A stretch of 64,000 nucleotides of DNA from Mayfieldus sp963841445. GTDB lineage: Bacteria > Actinomycetota > Thermoleophilia > Solirubrobacterales > 70-9. The notes below the pieces were generated by a model that worked only from the letters and a program-made list of their open reading frames with translations, searched no databases and was not told where the DNA came from. The stretch spans positions 9,609 to 73,608 of the forward strand of contig CAWJCP010000010.1 in NCBI GenBank assembly GCA_963841445.1, in the 5' to 3' direction. Of this stretch, positions 1 through 7,625 are shown one piece after another (the first letter of the stretch is position 1; every line of letters begins with the position of its first letter). Made by a program: the position numbers and the translations under genes.

Positions 1-1331
1 GTGGCGGCTGCGCGCGCCGGCAGATCGGGGCGCCAAGCGGTGATCGCCGCCCCGGTTCCGACCAGGATCAGGGGCACCAGCGTCGCCTCGAGCTCGTTGC
101 CGATCCCATAGAAGCGCACACCCAGCCCTGGGTCGGGACCGATCAGCGAGAGCGGGGTCAGCGGCGAGCCCGCGATCACATCGATCGCGAAGGCGAGCGT
201 GGTCAGCCCGCAGGCCACGGCCAGCGACCGGTAGCCGGGCAGGAGCCGAAGCGTCGCCGCCGCGAGCAGCGGAGCCCCGACTCCGACGATCAGCCGCTCG
301 ACCGCCTCGCTGGGCTCCAGCGCCGCGGCGACCAGCAAGGCCAGCGGCAGGTAGACGGCGGAGAGGGCGAGCATCCCCACGATCCGCCTGCCGAGCGCGC
401 CGCGGCTGGCGATCGCAGCGAGGGCGGCGAGCGCGAGCCAGATCAGGGCGCTGGCGCCGATCACCGAGCCGCGCCGGTGAATGATCGAGGCGAGCCGATC
501 CCCGAGTGAGGTCACGGCGCCGAAGTCGCGGCTGCCCTCGCTGCGAATCGGCTGCCCGGACATCTGCGACGGGACCGGCAGCCCGAGTCGGTCAAGAATC
601 GTCGGCGCCAGGTCGGTGGAGAGGACGTAGCCGCGCAGCCGGGTGCTGTCGGAGGTCAGGTTGCCGTCAAAGCCGCGCCCCGCGAGCCCGATCGTCAGCT
701 GGTGGTCGGGGGCCGGCGGCGGGCGCTCGATCGCGACCAGCAGGTCGTTGCCGCGCAACGAGCGAACAAGTGGTCCGAGCTGGGCGACCGCGGCGTCGCG
801 GACGCACACGGTGGCGTCGCAGTCGCTGAGACCGATCCTGGTGCGAGCGGGCAACGGGCGCCGCGGTCCCCCGAAGCGCCGCGCGATCCCGTTGCGATCG
901 GCGGCGATCAGCGCCGGCAGGGTCAGCCCCGAGTCCGCGACGATCGTCCTTCGGCTCGGCTTCAGCGCCGCTGCAAGCAAGCCCGGAACGATGTCGGCCG
1001 GGGCCGAGTCGGCCCGCTCGACGATCCGCCGCCATCGCGGCACCAGCGGGCCCAGCGGCCTGGTCCAAGGCAGCGAGCCCACGTAGAGGCTCTCCGAGAC
1101 GCGGTTGCCTTGACCGATGTCGAGGTAGGTCTGCTCGGCGGGGACCGAGCCGATGCCGGCGCTGAGCAGCCCCGGCGCGATCCCACCGACCCGCTCGAGG
1201 TCCCCGACCGAGGTCCGACTTGGCAGCAGCGCCAGGATCACCTGGGGCCCGTGTGCGACGCCCTTTGCGGAGGCGATCGGGGGCGCCGCCACGATCCCTG
1301 CCACAGCGGCCAGCGCCGCCCAGAGCGCCAG
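1..1331 (-). CDS. Membrane protein with phosphatase-like extracellular part (3' end beyond the window)
   Basis: The reading frame is open on the minus strand from about 1331 to the window edge, so the C-terminus is missing. It begins with a hydrophobic stretch ending in an Ala-Ser-Ala signal-peptidase-like site, continues as an extracytoplasmic region of about 270 residues, and then has several hydrophobic segments (from about position 460 downward). A segment around 600-640 reads like the 'DLAPTILDRLGLPVP' element of alkaline-phosphatase/sulfatase-fold enzymes, which suggests a degenerate domain of that superfamily. The start is uncertain: there is no ATG; CTG at 1331 or GTG at 1304 fit the signal peptide, and TTG at 1379 would overlap the divergent hemQ. 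Function unknown. Confidence 0.55.
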   Translation of the reverse strand, partial: MALWAALAAVAGIVAAPPIASAKGVAHGPQVILALLPSRTSVGDLERVGGIAPGLLSAGIGSVPAEQTYLDIGQGNRVSESLYVGSLPWTRPLGPLVPRWRRIVERADSAPADIVPGLLAAALKPSRRTIVADSGLTLPALIAADRNGIARRFGGPRRPLPARTRIGLSDCDATVCVRDAAVAQLGPLVRSLRGNDLLVAIERPPPAPDHQLTIGLAGRGFDGNLTSDSTRLRGYVLSTDLAPTILDRLGLPVPSQMSGQPIRSEGSRDFGAVTSLGDRLASIIHRRGSVIGASALIWLALAALAAIASRGALGRRIVGMLALSAVYLPLALLVAAALEPSEAVERLIVGVGAPLLAAATLRLLPGYRSLAVACGLTTLAFAIDVIAGSPLTPLSLIGPDPGLGVRFYGIGNELEATLVPLILVGTGAAITAWRPDLPARAAA

Positions 1332-1356
1332 GCGGCGAAACCTATACTCAGGAGCG

Positions 1357-2067
1357 GTGGCCGATCGAACCTTCGCCAAGTTCACCTTCTTCAAGATCGA
1401 TCCGGCCTGGCGCCGGCGGGATGACGAGCTGCGTGCCGACGACAAGCGCGAGTTCCTCGCCGCCTGCGAGGACTTCGCGATCGACCGCTCGCTGCGCGCC
1501 TACTCAACCATAGGAACCAGGGGCGACGCCGACCTGCTGCTGCTCTCGCAGAGCCCTGTGCTCGATGACATCCACACCTTCCACGTGGTGCTCGGGCAGA
1601 GCGGGCTGGCGCGCTGGTCGACAACCCCGTACTCCTTCCTCTCGATGACCAAGAGCTCCGCGTACTCGGAGGAGAAGGCGCGGCCGGAGATCTGCGTCTC
1701 GGCGCGCAAGTACCTGTTCCTTTATCCGATGGTCAAGAAGCGCGAGTGGTATTCGCTGCCCGCCGAGGAACGGGGGCGGATCATGCGCAGCCACATCGAG
1801 GTCGGCCGCCGGTATCCCGAGATCTCCCTCAACACGACCTACTCCTACGGCCTCGACGACCAGGAGTTCGTCGTCGCCTTCGAGGGCGACGATCCCGGGC
1901 AGTTCCTCGACCTCGTGCAGGAGCTGCGCCCGACCGAGTCGAGCGCCTACACCGAGCGCGAGACCCCGATCTTCACCTGCGTCGCGATGTCGGTCGCAAA
2001 GGCGCTCGACGCGATCGACGGCCAGGCGGCCACGGCGGTCCCGTCAGAGCGCCTGGTGCGGACATGA
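1357..2067 (+). CDS. hemQ: Coproheme decarboxylase HemQ (chlorite dismutase family)
   Basis: This 236-residue protein matches the HemQ branch of the chlorite dismutase family, which decarboxylates coproheme III to protoheme in the last step of the coproporphyrin-dependent heme pathway of Gram-positive bacteria. The conserved tyrosine context (LYPMVK, Tyr123) and the heme-ligand histidine context (MRSHIEVGR, His146) are present, as is the YSYGLDDQEF stretch typical of the C-terminal ferredoxin-like half. The GTG start at 1357 is chosen because an AGGAG Shine-Dalgarno lies 3 nt upstream and the family N-terminus begins here, although the frame is open further upstream. The stop overlaps the next start by 4 nt (ATGA). 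The assignment is firm at family level; true chlorite dismutase activity is unlikely from the Gram-positive-type motifs. Confidence 0.9.
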   Translation: MADRTFAKFTFFKIDPAWRRRDDELRADDKREFLAACEDFAIDRSLRAYSTIGTRGDADLLLLSQSPVLDDIHTFHVVLGQSGLARWSTTPYSFLSMTKSSAYSEEKARPEICVSARKYLFLYPMVKKREWYSLPAEERGRIMRSHIEVGRRYPEISLNTTYSYGLDDQEFVVAFEGDDPGQFLDLVQELRPTESSAYTERETPIFTCVAMSVAKALDAIDGQAATAVPSERLVRT

Positions 2068-2480
2068 CCAGCGCCGATGACCTCTTCGGCCAGGAGCACA
2101 TCGACACCTATCGGGCAACCGACGGCGAGACCGGCCACGACTGGAAGGGCGCCCACGTCCTGCTGCTGACCACGACGGGGCGCAAGTCGGGCGAGCCGCG
2201 GACGACTCCGCTGATCTACGGCCGTGAGGGGGGCAGCTACTTGATCGTCGCCTCGAAGGGGGGCTCCGACGAGCCGCCCGCCTGGTACCGAAACCTCGAG
2301 CGGAACCCGACCGTCGAGATCCAGGTCAAGGGCGACCGCATCAGCGCCCACGCCCGCGACGCAAGCGCGGAGGAGAAGCCGGCGCTCTGGAAGCTGATGA
2401 CCGAGCAATGGCCCGACTACGACACCTACCAGCGCAACACCGAGCGCGAGATCCCGGTCGTCGTGCTGGAGCCCGCCTGA
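2064..2480 (+). CDS. DDN-family (F420-type) nitroreductase-like protein
   Basis: This 138-residue protein belongs to the split-barrel DDN family (deazaflavin-dependent nitroreductases of mycobacteria), recognisable from 'LLLTTTGRKSGEPRTTPLIY', 'VASKGG' and 'PAWYRNLERNPTVEIQV'. Members use reduced coenzyme F420 to reduce quinones, enones or nitro compounds, so the host probably makes F420. It is translationally coupled to hemQ through an ATGA overlap, suggesting co-transcription, although a functional link to heme synthesis is not established. The substrate cannot be told from sequence. Confidence 0.85.
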   Translation: MTSADDLFGQEHIDTYRATDGETGHDWKGAHVLLLTTTGRKSGEPRTTPLIYGREGGSYLIVASKGGSDEPPAWYRNLERNPTVEIQVKGDRISAHARDASAEEKPALWKLMTEQWPDYDTYQRNTEREIPVVVLEPA

Positions 2481-2533
2481 GCAGGCAGCCGGCGCGGCGC
2501 GAGCCCCACTCGCCTCTATCCTTCCCGATTCGC

Positions 2534-3952
2534 ATGAGCGCCCCAGGCAACCCGGACAACCCGATTCGCGTTGCGGTGATCGGCGCCGGCCCGGCCGGCT
2601 TTTATGTCTCCGAGCACCTGCTCAAGCAGGAGCCGCTGGAGATCGAGGTCGATCTCTTCGATCGCCTGCCGACCCCCTTCGGGCTCGTCCGCGGCGGCGT
2701 CGCGCCGGATCATCCGAAGATCAAGTCGGTGACCCGTGTCTACGAGAAGACCGCCGCCCGCGACGGCTTTCGCTTCTTCGGCAACGTGAAGCTCGGAGAG
2801 GATGTCTCGGTGGAGGATCTCGAGCGCCACTACCACGCGATCGTCTACACCTTCGGCGCCGAGACCGACCGCCATCTCGGCATTCCCGGCGAGGACCTGG
2901 AAGGGAGCCACGCGGCCACCGCCTTCGTCGGCTGGTACAACGGCCACCCCGACTACGCCGGGGAGAGCTTCGACCTCTCCTGCAAGCGGGCCGTGGTGAT
3001 CGGCAACGGCAACGTCGCCACCGACGTGGCGCGAATGCTGGCGCTGACCGAGTCGGAGCTGCGCGAGACCGACACCGCCGACCACGCGATAGAGGCCCTG
3101 GCCGGAAACGGGATCGAGGAGATCGTCGTGCTCGGCCGCCGCGGGCCGGCCCAGGCTGCGTTCACGAACCCCGAGCTACGCGAGCTCGGCGAGATGAAGC
3201 AGGCCGACGTCGTCGTCGACCCGGCCGAGATCGAGCTCGACGAGCGCAGCCGTGCCTACCTGGAGTCAGACGAGGCCGACATCACGGTTCGCAAGAACGT
3301 CGGGATCCTGACCGAGTTCTCGCAGCGACCGCTGGAGGGAAAGCCGAAGCGGATCATCCTGCGCTTCCTGCGCTCGCCGATCGAGCTGCAGGGTGACGGC
3401 AAGCTGGAGAAGGTGGTGATCGGCCGCAACGAGCTGGTCGAGCGCGATGACGGCTCGCTGCGCGCCAACGACACCGGCGAGCGCGAGGAGCTCGAATGCG
3501 GGCTGCTGCTGCGCTCGGTCGGCTACACCGGGATCGGTGTCGAAGGAGTCGCTTTCGACGAGCGGCGCGGCACGATCCTCAACGCGACCGGCCGGGTGCT
3601 GGAGGCGGAGGGCGCCGGCCACCGCGCCGGCCATTACACCTCGGGCTGGATCAAGCGCGGGCCGAGCGGCGTGATCGGCACGAACAAGAAGTGCGCCCAG
3701 GAGACCGTCGACGCGCTGCTCGAGGACATCGATGCCGGCATCCTCGGCGAGCCGGAGGCGCCGCAGCCGGAGGCGGTCGACGACCTGCTGCGCGAGCGCG
3801 GGGTCGACTTCGTGAGCTTTGCCGGCTGGCGGGCGATCGACGCCGCCGAGGTCGCGCGCGGCGAGCCGCATGGGCGACCGCGGGTCAAGTTCGTGCGCGT
3901 CGAGGAGATGCTGGAAGCGGCGCGCGACTCGGTTGCCGCAGGTAATTCCTGA
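2534..3952 (+). CDS. fprA: Ferredoxin/flavodoxin-NADP+ reductase, FprA type
   Basis: The 472-residue flavoprotein has an N-terminal FAD-binding motif (VAVIGAGPAGFY, residues 13-24), the 'LPTPFGLVRGGVAPDHPK' segment diagnostic of adrenodoxin-reductase/FprA enzymes, an internal NADP-binding motif (VIGNGNVATDVAR) and the C-terminal 'GWIKRGPSGVIGTNK' element that contacts FAD. It moves electrons between NADPH and ferredoxin and, beside bolA, a CGFS glutaredoxin and an A-type carrier, probably serves Fe-S or heme-linked reductions. ATG 2534 is the start that gives the family N-terminus; the frame is open upstream but noncanonical there. Length is normal for FprA. bolA follows after 3 nt. Confidence 0.93.
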   Translation: MSAPGNPDNPIRVAVIGAGPAGFYVSEHLLKQEPLEIEVDLFDRLPTPFGLVRGGVAPDHPKIKSVTRVYEKTAARDGFRFFGNVKLGEDVSVEDLERHYHAIVYTFGAETDRHLGIPGEDLEGSHAATAFVGWYNGHPDYAGESFDLSCKRAVVIGNGNVATDVARMLALTESELRETDTADHAIEALAGNGIEEIVVLGRRGPAQAAFTNPELRELGEMKQADVVVDPAEIELDERSRAYLESDEADITVRKNVGILTEFSQRPLEGKPKRIILRFLRSPIELQGDGKLEKVVIGRNELVERDDGSLRANDTGEREELECGLLLRSVGYTGIGVEGVAFDERRGTILNATGRVLEAEGAGHRAGHYTSGWIKRGPSGVIGTNKKCAQETVDALLEDIDAGILGEPEAPQPEAVDDLLRERGVDFVSFAGWRAIDAAEVARGEPHGRPRVKFVRVEEMLEAARDSVAAGNS

Positions 3953-3955
3953 TCC

Positions 3956-4228
3956 ATGGCTGACCTGGCAGAGCTGAAATCGATGATCGAGGCCGCCCTG
4001 CCGGGCGCCGAGGTCGAGGTGGTCGACGAGACGGGCGGCGGAGACCATCTCCGTGCCACCGTCGTCGCCGCCCAATTTGAGGGGATCAGCCGCATCGACC
4101 AGCACCGCCTCGTCAAGGCCGCTGTCCAGGAGCGCTTCGACGACGGATCGATCCACGCCCTCTCGCTGAGGACATCGGTGCCGCCCGCCTCCTCCGCTTC
4201 GCGTCCGGGCGCGGGCGGGTCCGAGTAA
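3956..4228 (+). CDS. bolA: BolA family protein
   Basis: This 90-residue protein has the BolA/IbaG fold signature: an N-terminal helix, 'GDHLRATVVAAQFEGISRIDQHRLV' with the invariant histidine of the QHR segment, and a C-terminal 'IHALSLRT' strand. BolA proteins pair with CGFS monothiol glutaredoxins to form [2Fe-2S] complexes for cluster trafficking and iron sensing; the gene directly upstream of a CGFS glutaredoxin fits this. It starts 3 nt after the reductase stop, so it is probably co-transcribed. The last 15 residues are a Ser/Pro/Gly-rich tail of no clear role. Confidence 0.92.
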   Translation: MADLAELKSMIEAALPGAEVEVVDETGGGDHLRATVVAAQFEGISRIDQHRLVKAAVQERFDDGSIHALSLRTSVPPASSASRPGAGGSE

Positions 4229-4250
4229 GGACCTGAGTAACCTTCCCCCT

Positions 4251-4640
4251 ATGAGCCAACCTGAGCTGAAGGAAAAGGTCGAGCAGCTGATCGGCGACAA
4301 CCAGGTGCTGCTGTTCATGAAGGGCACCCCGGAGATGCCGCGCTGCGGCTTCTCGATGCGGGTCGTAGGCGTGCTCGACTCGCTCGGGGTCGACTACGGC
4401 GCGATCGACGTGCTGCAGGCGCTGGAGCCGCTGCGCGAGGTGACCGGCGAGATCTCCGACTGGCGCACATTCCCGCAGCTCTACGTCAACGGCGCACTGC
4501 TGGGAGGCTGCGACATCGTCGAGGAGCTGTACGAGTCCGGCGAGCTCGCCGAGCAGCTCGGAGTCGAGCAGCCGGCCGAGGCGACAGCGCCTCAGGCGCA
4601 ACCGGGCCAGGCGCCGCCGCTCCAGATCGACCAGAACTAG
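4251..4640 (+). CDS. grxD: Monothiol glutaredoxin, CGFS type (Grx4/Grx5 family)
   Basis: The 129-residue protein carries the monothiol active site CGFS (Cys32), the MKGTP motif before it, and the glutathione-binding 'TFPQLYVNG' and 'GGCDIVEEL' segments. CGFS glutaredoxins coordinate a glutathione-ligated [2Fe-2S] cluster, alone or with BolA, and pass it to A-type carriers such as the one encoded just downstream on the other strand. Most actinobacteria make mycothiol rather than glutathione, so the thiol ligand here is an open question. The C-terminus has an extra 20-residue Ala/Gln/Pro-rich tail. A 7-bp inverted repeat overlaps the stop codon. Confidence 0.93.
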   Translation: MSQPELKEKVEQLIGDNQVLLFMKGTPEMPRCGFSMRVVGVLDSLGVDYGAIDVLQALEPLREVTGEISDWRTFPQLYVNGALLGGCDIVEELYESGELAEQLGVEQPAEATAPQAQPGQAPPLQIDQN

Positions 4641-4656
4641 CGCGAAGCAGCGCTAG
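4637..4656. terminator. Candidate bidirectional terminator hairpin
   Basis: A perfect 7-bp inverted repeat, CTAGCGC / GCGCTAG with a 6-nt loop, overlaps the glutaredoxin stop and lies between two convergent genes (grxD and the A-type carrier). There is no T-run, so an intrinsic terminator role is only suggested by position. Confidence 0.4.
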
Positions 4657-4701
4657 CAGCCCGCCAACGAGGCGGCGCAGCCCGCTCGTCGGCGTGCGGC
4701 G

Positions 4702-5079
4702 TCAGACGTTCGCGGTCTGCTGGTCCGCGTCCTCGCGGACCTGGAACGAGGAGCCGCAGCCGCAGGCGGCGACGACGTTGGGGTTGTTGACGCAGAACCC
4801 GGCGCCCTGCAGCCCCTCGACGTAGTCGACCTCGGAGCCGAAGACGAACTGCATGCTCGTCTTGTCGACGATCACCGAGACGCCGCGATCGTCAAAGACG
4901 TGGTCGTCGTCCTTGCGGCGGTCAAACGCGAGCGCGTACTGAAAGCCTGAGCAGCCGCCGCCGCGAACCGCAACCCGCAGGGCCTGGCTCTCGGCGTCGT
5001 CCTGGCCGGCGAGCAGCTCGCGGACCTTGTCCGCGGCCTTGTCGGTCAGGGTGATCGCTGCTTCTGGCGTTTCGGTCAT
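4702..5079 (-). CDS. erpA: A-type iron-sulfur carrier (ErpA/IscA/HesB family)
   Basis: This 125-residue protein has the three conserved cysteines of A-type carriers: Cys43 in RGGGCSGFQY and Cys106/Cys108 in the C-terminal CGCGSSF motif. Such proteins receive a cluster from the scaffold or a CGFS glutaredoxin and deliver it to apo-enzymes. The gene faces the fprA-bolA-grxD set, placing four cluster-handling proteins within 2.6 kb. BioB in this window is one plausible Fe-S client. The distinction between ErpA and IscA cannot be made from sequence alone. Confidence 0.9.
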   Translation of the reverse strand: MTETPEAAITLTDKAADKVRELLAGQDDAESQALRVAVRGGGCSGFQYALAFDRRKDDDHVFDDRGVSVIVDKTSMQFVFGSEVDYVEGLQGAGFCVNNPNVVAACGCGSSFQVREDADQQTANV

Positions 5080-5117
5080 CGCTTCACAAATGATAGCTGG
5101 GTTGCCGGTTCTCCATT

Positions 5118-5315
5118 ACTTGCGGCGGGCTTCGCCCGCCTGACCAGCCTCTGCCGCTCCACTACGTTTCGCGGCTTTCCAGTTCAGTCACTTGCGGCGG
5201 GCTTCGCCCGCCTGACATCTTTTGCGGCCGCTTCGCGGCCTGACGCACCTGCGGCGACACTTTGTGTCGCCGCCCAACATCAATCTGCCGCTCCACTACG
5301 TTTCGCGGCTTTCCA
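5118..5315. repeat. Cluster of short GC hairpin repeats
   Basis: The 200-bp gap between erpA and the next gene holds six short units in two families. Family A is TTGCGGC-stem-TTC-stem-GCCTGAC: 5119-5143 (7-bp stem GGCGGGC/GCCCGCC), 5190-5217 (same stem) and 5221-5244 (GCGGCCGC TTC GCGGCC). A related unit at 5249-5274 has a 10-bp stem (GCGGCGACAC/GTGTCGCCGC). Family B, CTGCCGCTCCACTACGTTTC plus GCGGCTTTCCA, occurs at 5151-5181 and again at 5285-5315, where it forms the C-terminal codons of the neighbouring minus-strand gene. A closely related double hairpin recurs at 63042-63091. Confidence 0.85.
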
Positions 5316-5600
5316 ATCTATGTATTGACGTATTCGCTTCGAGTCGTGGATGACCTCGTCGCCGTCGACCAGCACCGGGACCCGGCTCTGCCTGGTCAGC
5401 TCGACGATCTCGGGGCGATCCTTGCGCGAGTAGGGAACCCGCTCGGTTCGGTACTCGAGCCCGTGCTTGGCCAGCTTGCGCGCCACGGCGCCGCAGGGAC
5501 AGAGGTAGTTGGTCGGGGTGCGGCAGCGATAGAGGACGATCGCGGGCCGGCCGGCCGCGGCGCCGGGGGCATCAGGATCGCCCTGCTTGCCATCGCTCAC
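5280..5600 (-). CDS. Glutaredoxin/GST N-terminal-like thioredoxin-fold protein
   Basis: This 106-residue protein resembles the N-terminal thioredoxin-fold domain of glutathione transferases and glutaredoxins: 'IVLYRCRTPT..YLCPCGAVARKLAKHGLEY', a cis-proline segment 'SRVPVLVDGDEVIHDSKRI' and a 'QYIDW' end. A Cys-Pro-Cys (Cys34, Cys36) takes the place of the usual CPxC. It has no C-terminal helical GST domain. GTG 5600 is used because it overlaps the upstream epimerase stop (GTGA) and matches the domain start. The last ten codons and the stop are made of a copy of the family-B repeat, so the C-terminus may have been acquired from that element. Confidence 0.75.
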   Translation of the reverse strand: MSDGKQGDPDAPGAAAGRPAIVLYRCRTPTNYLCPCGAVARKLAKHGLEYRTERVPYSRKDRPEIVELTRQSRVPVLVDGDEVIHDSKRIRQYIDWKAAKRSGAAD

Positions 5601-6655
5601 CCGAGGCCCACCCTCTCGCCGAGCTGCAGCACGCGACCGAAGGCGCGCAGGGCGATGTCGGTGCGCGGCGCCCGCCCGACCCTGTCGCCGAGCCGCTCCG
5701 CCTGCCATTCGACGGCCGCCTCGAGGGTCTCCTCGTGGGGGCGGGGCTTGAAGCCGAGCTCCTTCTTGGCCTTGGCGCTGCGGTAGGTCCACCAGTACTG
5801 CGCGGTTCGCACCTCGTCCGCGGAGACATGTACGGGAAAGCCGGCCCGGTTGGCGAGCGCGACCGCTGCCGTGGTCAGGTGCGGAGAGACCTTGATCGGC
5901 GGCGGCGGCACGCCGGAGATCCGCCCGATGTCGGCGAACAGCCGCCCGAGGGTGAAGTTGCGCCCACCGAGGATGTAGCGCTCCCCCACCTTCCCCTTCT
6001 GCGCCGCGAGCAGATGCCCGGCGGCGACGTCGCGGACGTCGACGATGTTCAGCCCGCCATCGACGTAGAAGGGGATCTGGCGCAGCATCACCCGCTTGAC
6101 CAGGGCATTCGAGGTTCCGCCGCTGGGATCGTCGGGACCGAGCACGAAGGTCGGATTGACGACGATCACCGCGAGCCCGCGCGCCGCTGCCCGCAGCGCC
6201 TCCACCTCGGCCTCGTGCTTGGAGTTGATGTAGGCGATCCCGAGGTGCCCGGCGCTGAACGGCTGCGACTCGTCGGCGGTGCCGCCGGGACGCGCCGGGC
6301 CCACCGCCCCGGCGGAGGATGTGTGGATGACTCGCTCGACCCCCGCCCGCATCGCCTCTTCGACAACGTTGCGGGTCCCGCTCACGTTGACGTCGAAGAC
6401 GCGCTCCCTGGCACCTCCTTGCATCGAAGTCGATCCGGCGATGTGAAAGACCTGCTCGACGCCCTTGATCGCGCGCCGGACCGCGCGTCGATCGGTGATG
6501 TCACCGGTAGTGCGCTCGAACTCGATCTCGGCCAGGTGCTCGAGATCGGAGCTTCGGCGGGCGAGCAGGCGCAGATCGTCGCCGCGCTTGGCGAGCTCCC
6601 GCACGACATGGCTGCCGATGAAGCCTGAGCCGCCCGTTACCAGGGTCTTCGCCAT
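5597..6655 (-). CDS. NAD-dependent epimerase/dehydratase (extended SDR, HpnA/dihydroflavonol-reductase-like)
   Basis: The 352-residue protein starts with the NAD-binding motif LVTGGSGFIGSH and has the YxxxK active site (YINSKHEAE), the 'TSSAGAVG' catalytic Ser/Thr region and the 'NPTFVLGPDDP' segment of the HpnA/dihydroflavonol 4-reductase branch. It should oxidise/reduce or epimerise a sugar or isoprenoid-linked substrate. The C-terminal 60 residues after the SDR core are basic and unassigned. The stop overlaps the next gene by 4 nt (GTGA), so the two are likely co-translated. No hopanoid genes are visible nearby, so the HpnA link is only by similarity. Confidence 0.85.
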   Translation of the reverse strand: MAKTLVTGGSGFIGSHVVRELAKRGDDLRLLARRSSDLEHLAEIEFERTTGDITDRRAVRRAIKGVEQVFHIAGSTSMQGGARERVFDVNVSGTRNVVEEAMRAGVERVIHTSSAGAVGPARPGGTADESQPFSAGHLGIAYINSKHEAEVEALRAAARGLAVIVVNPTFVLGPDDPSGGTSNALVKRVMLRQIPFYVDGGLNIVDVRDVAAGHLLAAQKGKVGERYILGGRNFTLGRLFADIGRISGVPPPPIKVSPHLTTAAVALANRAGFPVHVSADEVRTAQYWWTYRSAKAKKELGFKPRPHEETLEAAVEWQAERLGDRVGRAPRTDIALRAFGRVLQLGERVGLG

Positions 6656-6751
6656 CGGCGAATCCTTTCAACCGCCCCGGCCTGCCGCGCAGCCTTACGT
6701 GCATCTGCCGGCGCCACGGCACCGGCGCTGAACCACTGATAGAACCGCCGC

Positions 6752-7624
6752 ATGGCCGACCGCCGCACCGAGGTCGTCTGCGACACGACCTGCTATCTGC
6801 CCGACGCGATGGCCGCCGAGCGCGGCATCCACCGGATCAGCCTCTACGTCGGGCTCGAGGGCGAGCTGGAGCCGGAGATGGAGGTCCGCGACTACGGCGC
6901 TTTCTACGAGCGCCTGCGCAGCTCGAGCTCCAAGGTGACGACCTCGCAGCCGTCGGTAGGCGATTTCGTCGCGGTCTGGGAGCCGTTGCTGGCGGACGGC
7001 AAGGACGTCGTCTCGCTGCATATCTCAGGTGGGATCTCCGGCACCTGCGAGGCTGCTGAGCAGGCCCGTGCGAGGCTCACCGAGGAGGGCAAGGGGGGCG
7101 AGCGGGTCCAGGTCTTCGACTCGCGCACCTCGGCCGGGGGGCTCGGGCTCTGCGTGCTGGCCGCGAGCGCGGCGGCGGACACCGGCGCCGGCGGCGAGGA
7201 GGTCCTGCGACGGGCCACGGACGCGCGCGAGGCGCTGATGATCTACTTCGGAATCGACACGCTCGAGTTCCTGCGCCGCGGCGACCGGATCGGCAAGGCG
7301 CGGGGATGGCTCGGCTCGACCCTGCGGATCAAGCCGATCCTCACCCTCGAGGAGGAGATCACCCCGATCGAGCGTGTGCGGACCCGATCGAAGATGCTGG
7401 AGCGGCTGCGCGCCCATGCCGAAAAGCGCCACGAGCTGGGCGCCGACGCCTGGGTGGTCCAGTACGTCCAGGACCGCGGGGCCGCCGAGGCACTGATCGC
7501 AGAGTGCCACGAGATCTTCGGCCGCGGCCCCGTCTTCGTCTCCGAGGTCGGGCCGGTGATCGGCGCCCACATCGGGCCGGGGATGCTCGGAGTGGGAAGC
7601 GTGCCGGAGTCGATGCTGTCCTGA
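6752..7624 (+). CDS. DegV family fatty-acid-binding protein
   Basis: This 290-residue protein has the hallmark DegV motifs: 'CDTTCYLP' near the N-terminus, 'TSQPSVGDF', 'HISGGISGT', the 'LEFLRRGDRIG' segment and the C-terminal 'GPVIGAHIGPGMLG'. DegV/FakB proteins bind a single fatty acid and, where FakA is present, present it for phosphorylation. No fakA is visible in the window. It is monocistronic here, with the AI-2E-type permease ending 2 nt beyond its stop on the other strand. Confidence 0.92.
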   Translation: MADRRTEVVCDTTCYLPDAMAAERGIHRISLYVGLEGELEPEMEVRDYGAFYERLRSSSSKVTTSQPSVGDFVAVWEPLLADGKDVVSLHISGGISGTCEAAEQARARLTEEGKGGERVQVFDSRTSAGGLGLCVLAASAAADTGAGGEEVLRRATDAREALMIYFGIDTLEFLRRGDRIGKARGWLGSTLRIKPILTLEEEITPIERVRTRSKMLERLRAHAEKRHELGADAWVVQYVQDRGAAEALIAECHEIFGRGPVFVSEVGPVIGAHIGPGMLGVGSVPESMLS

Positions 7625-7625
7625 C

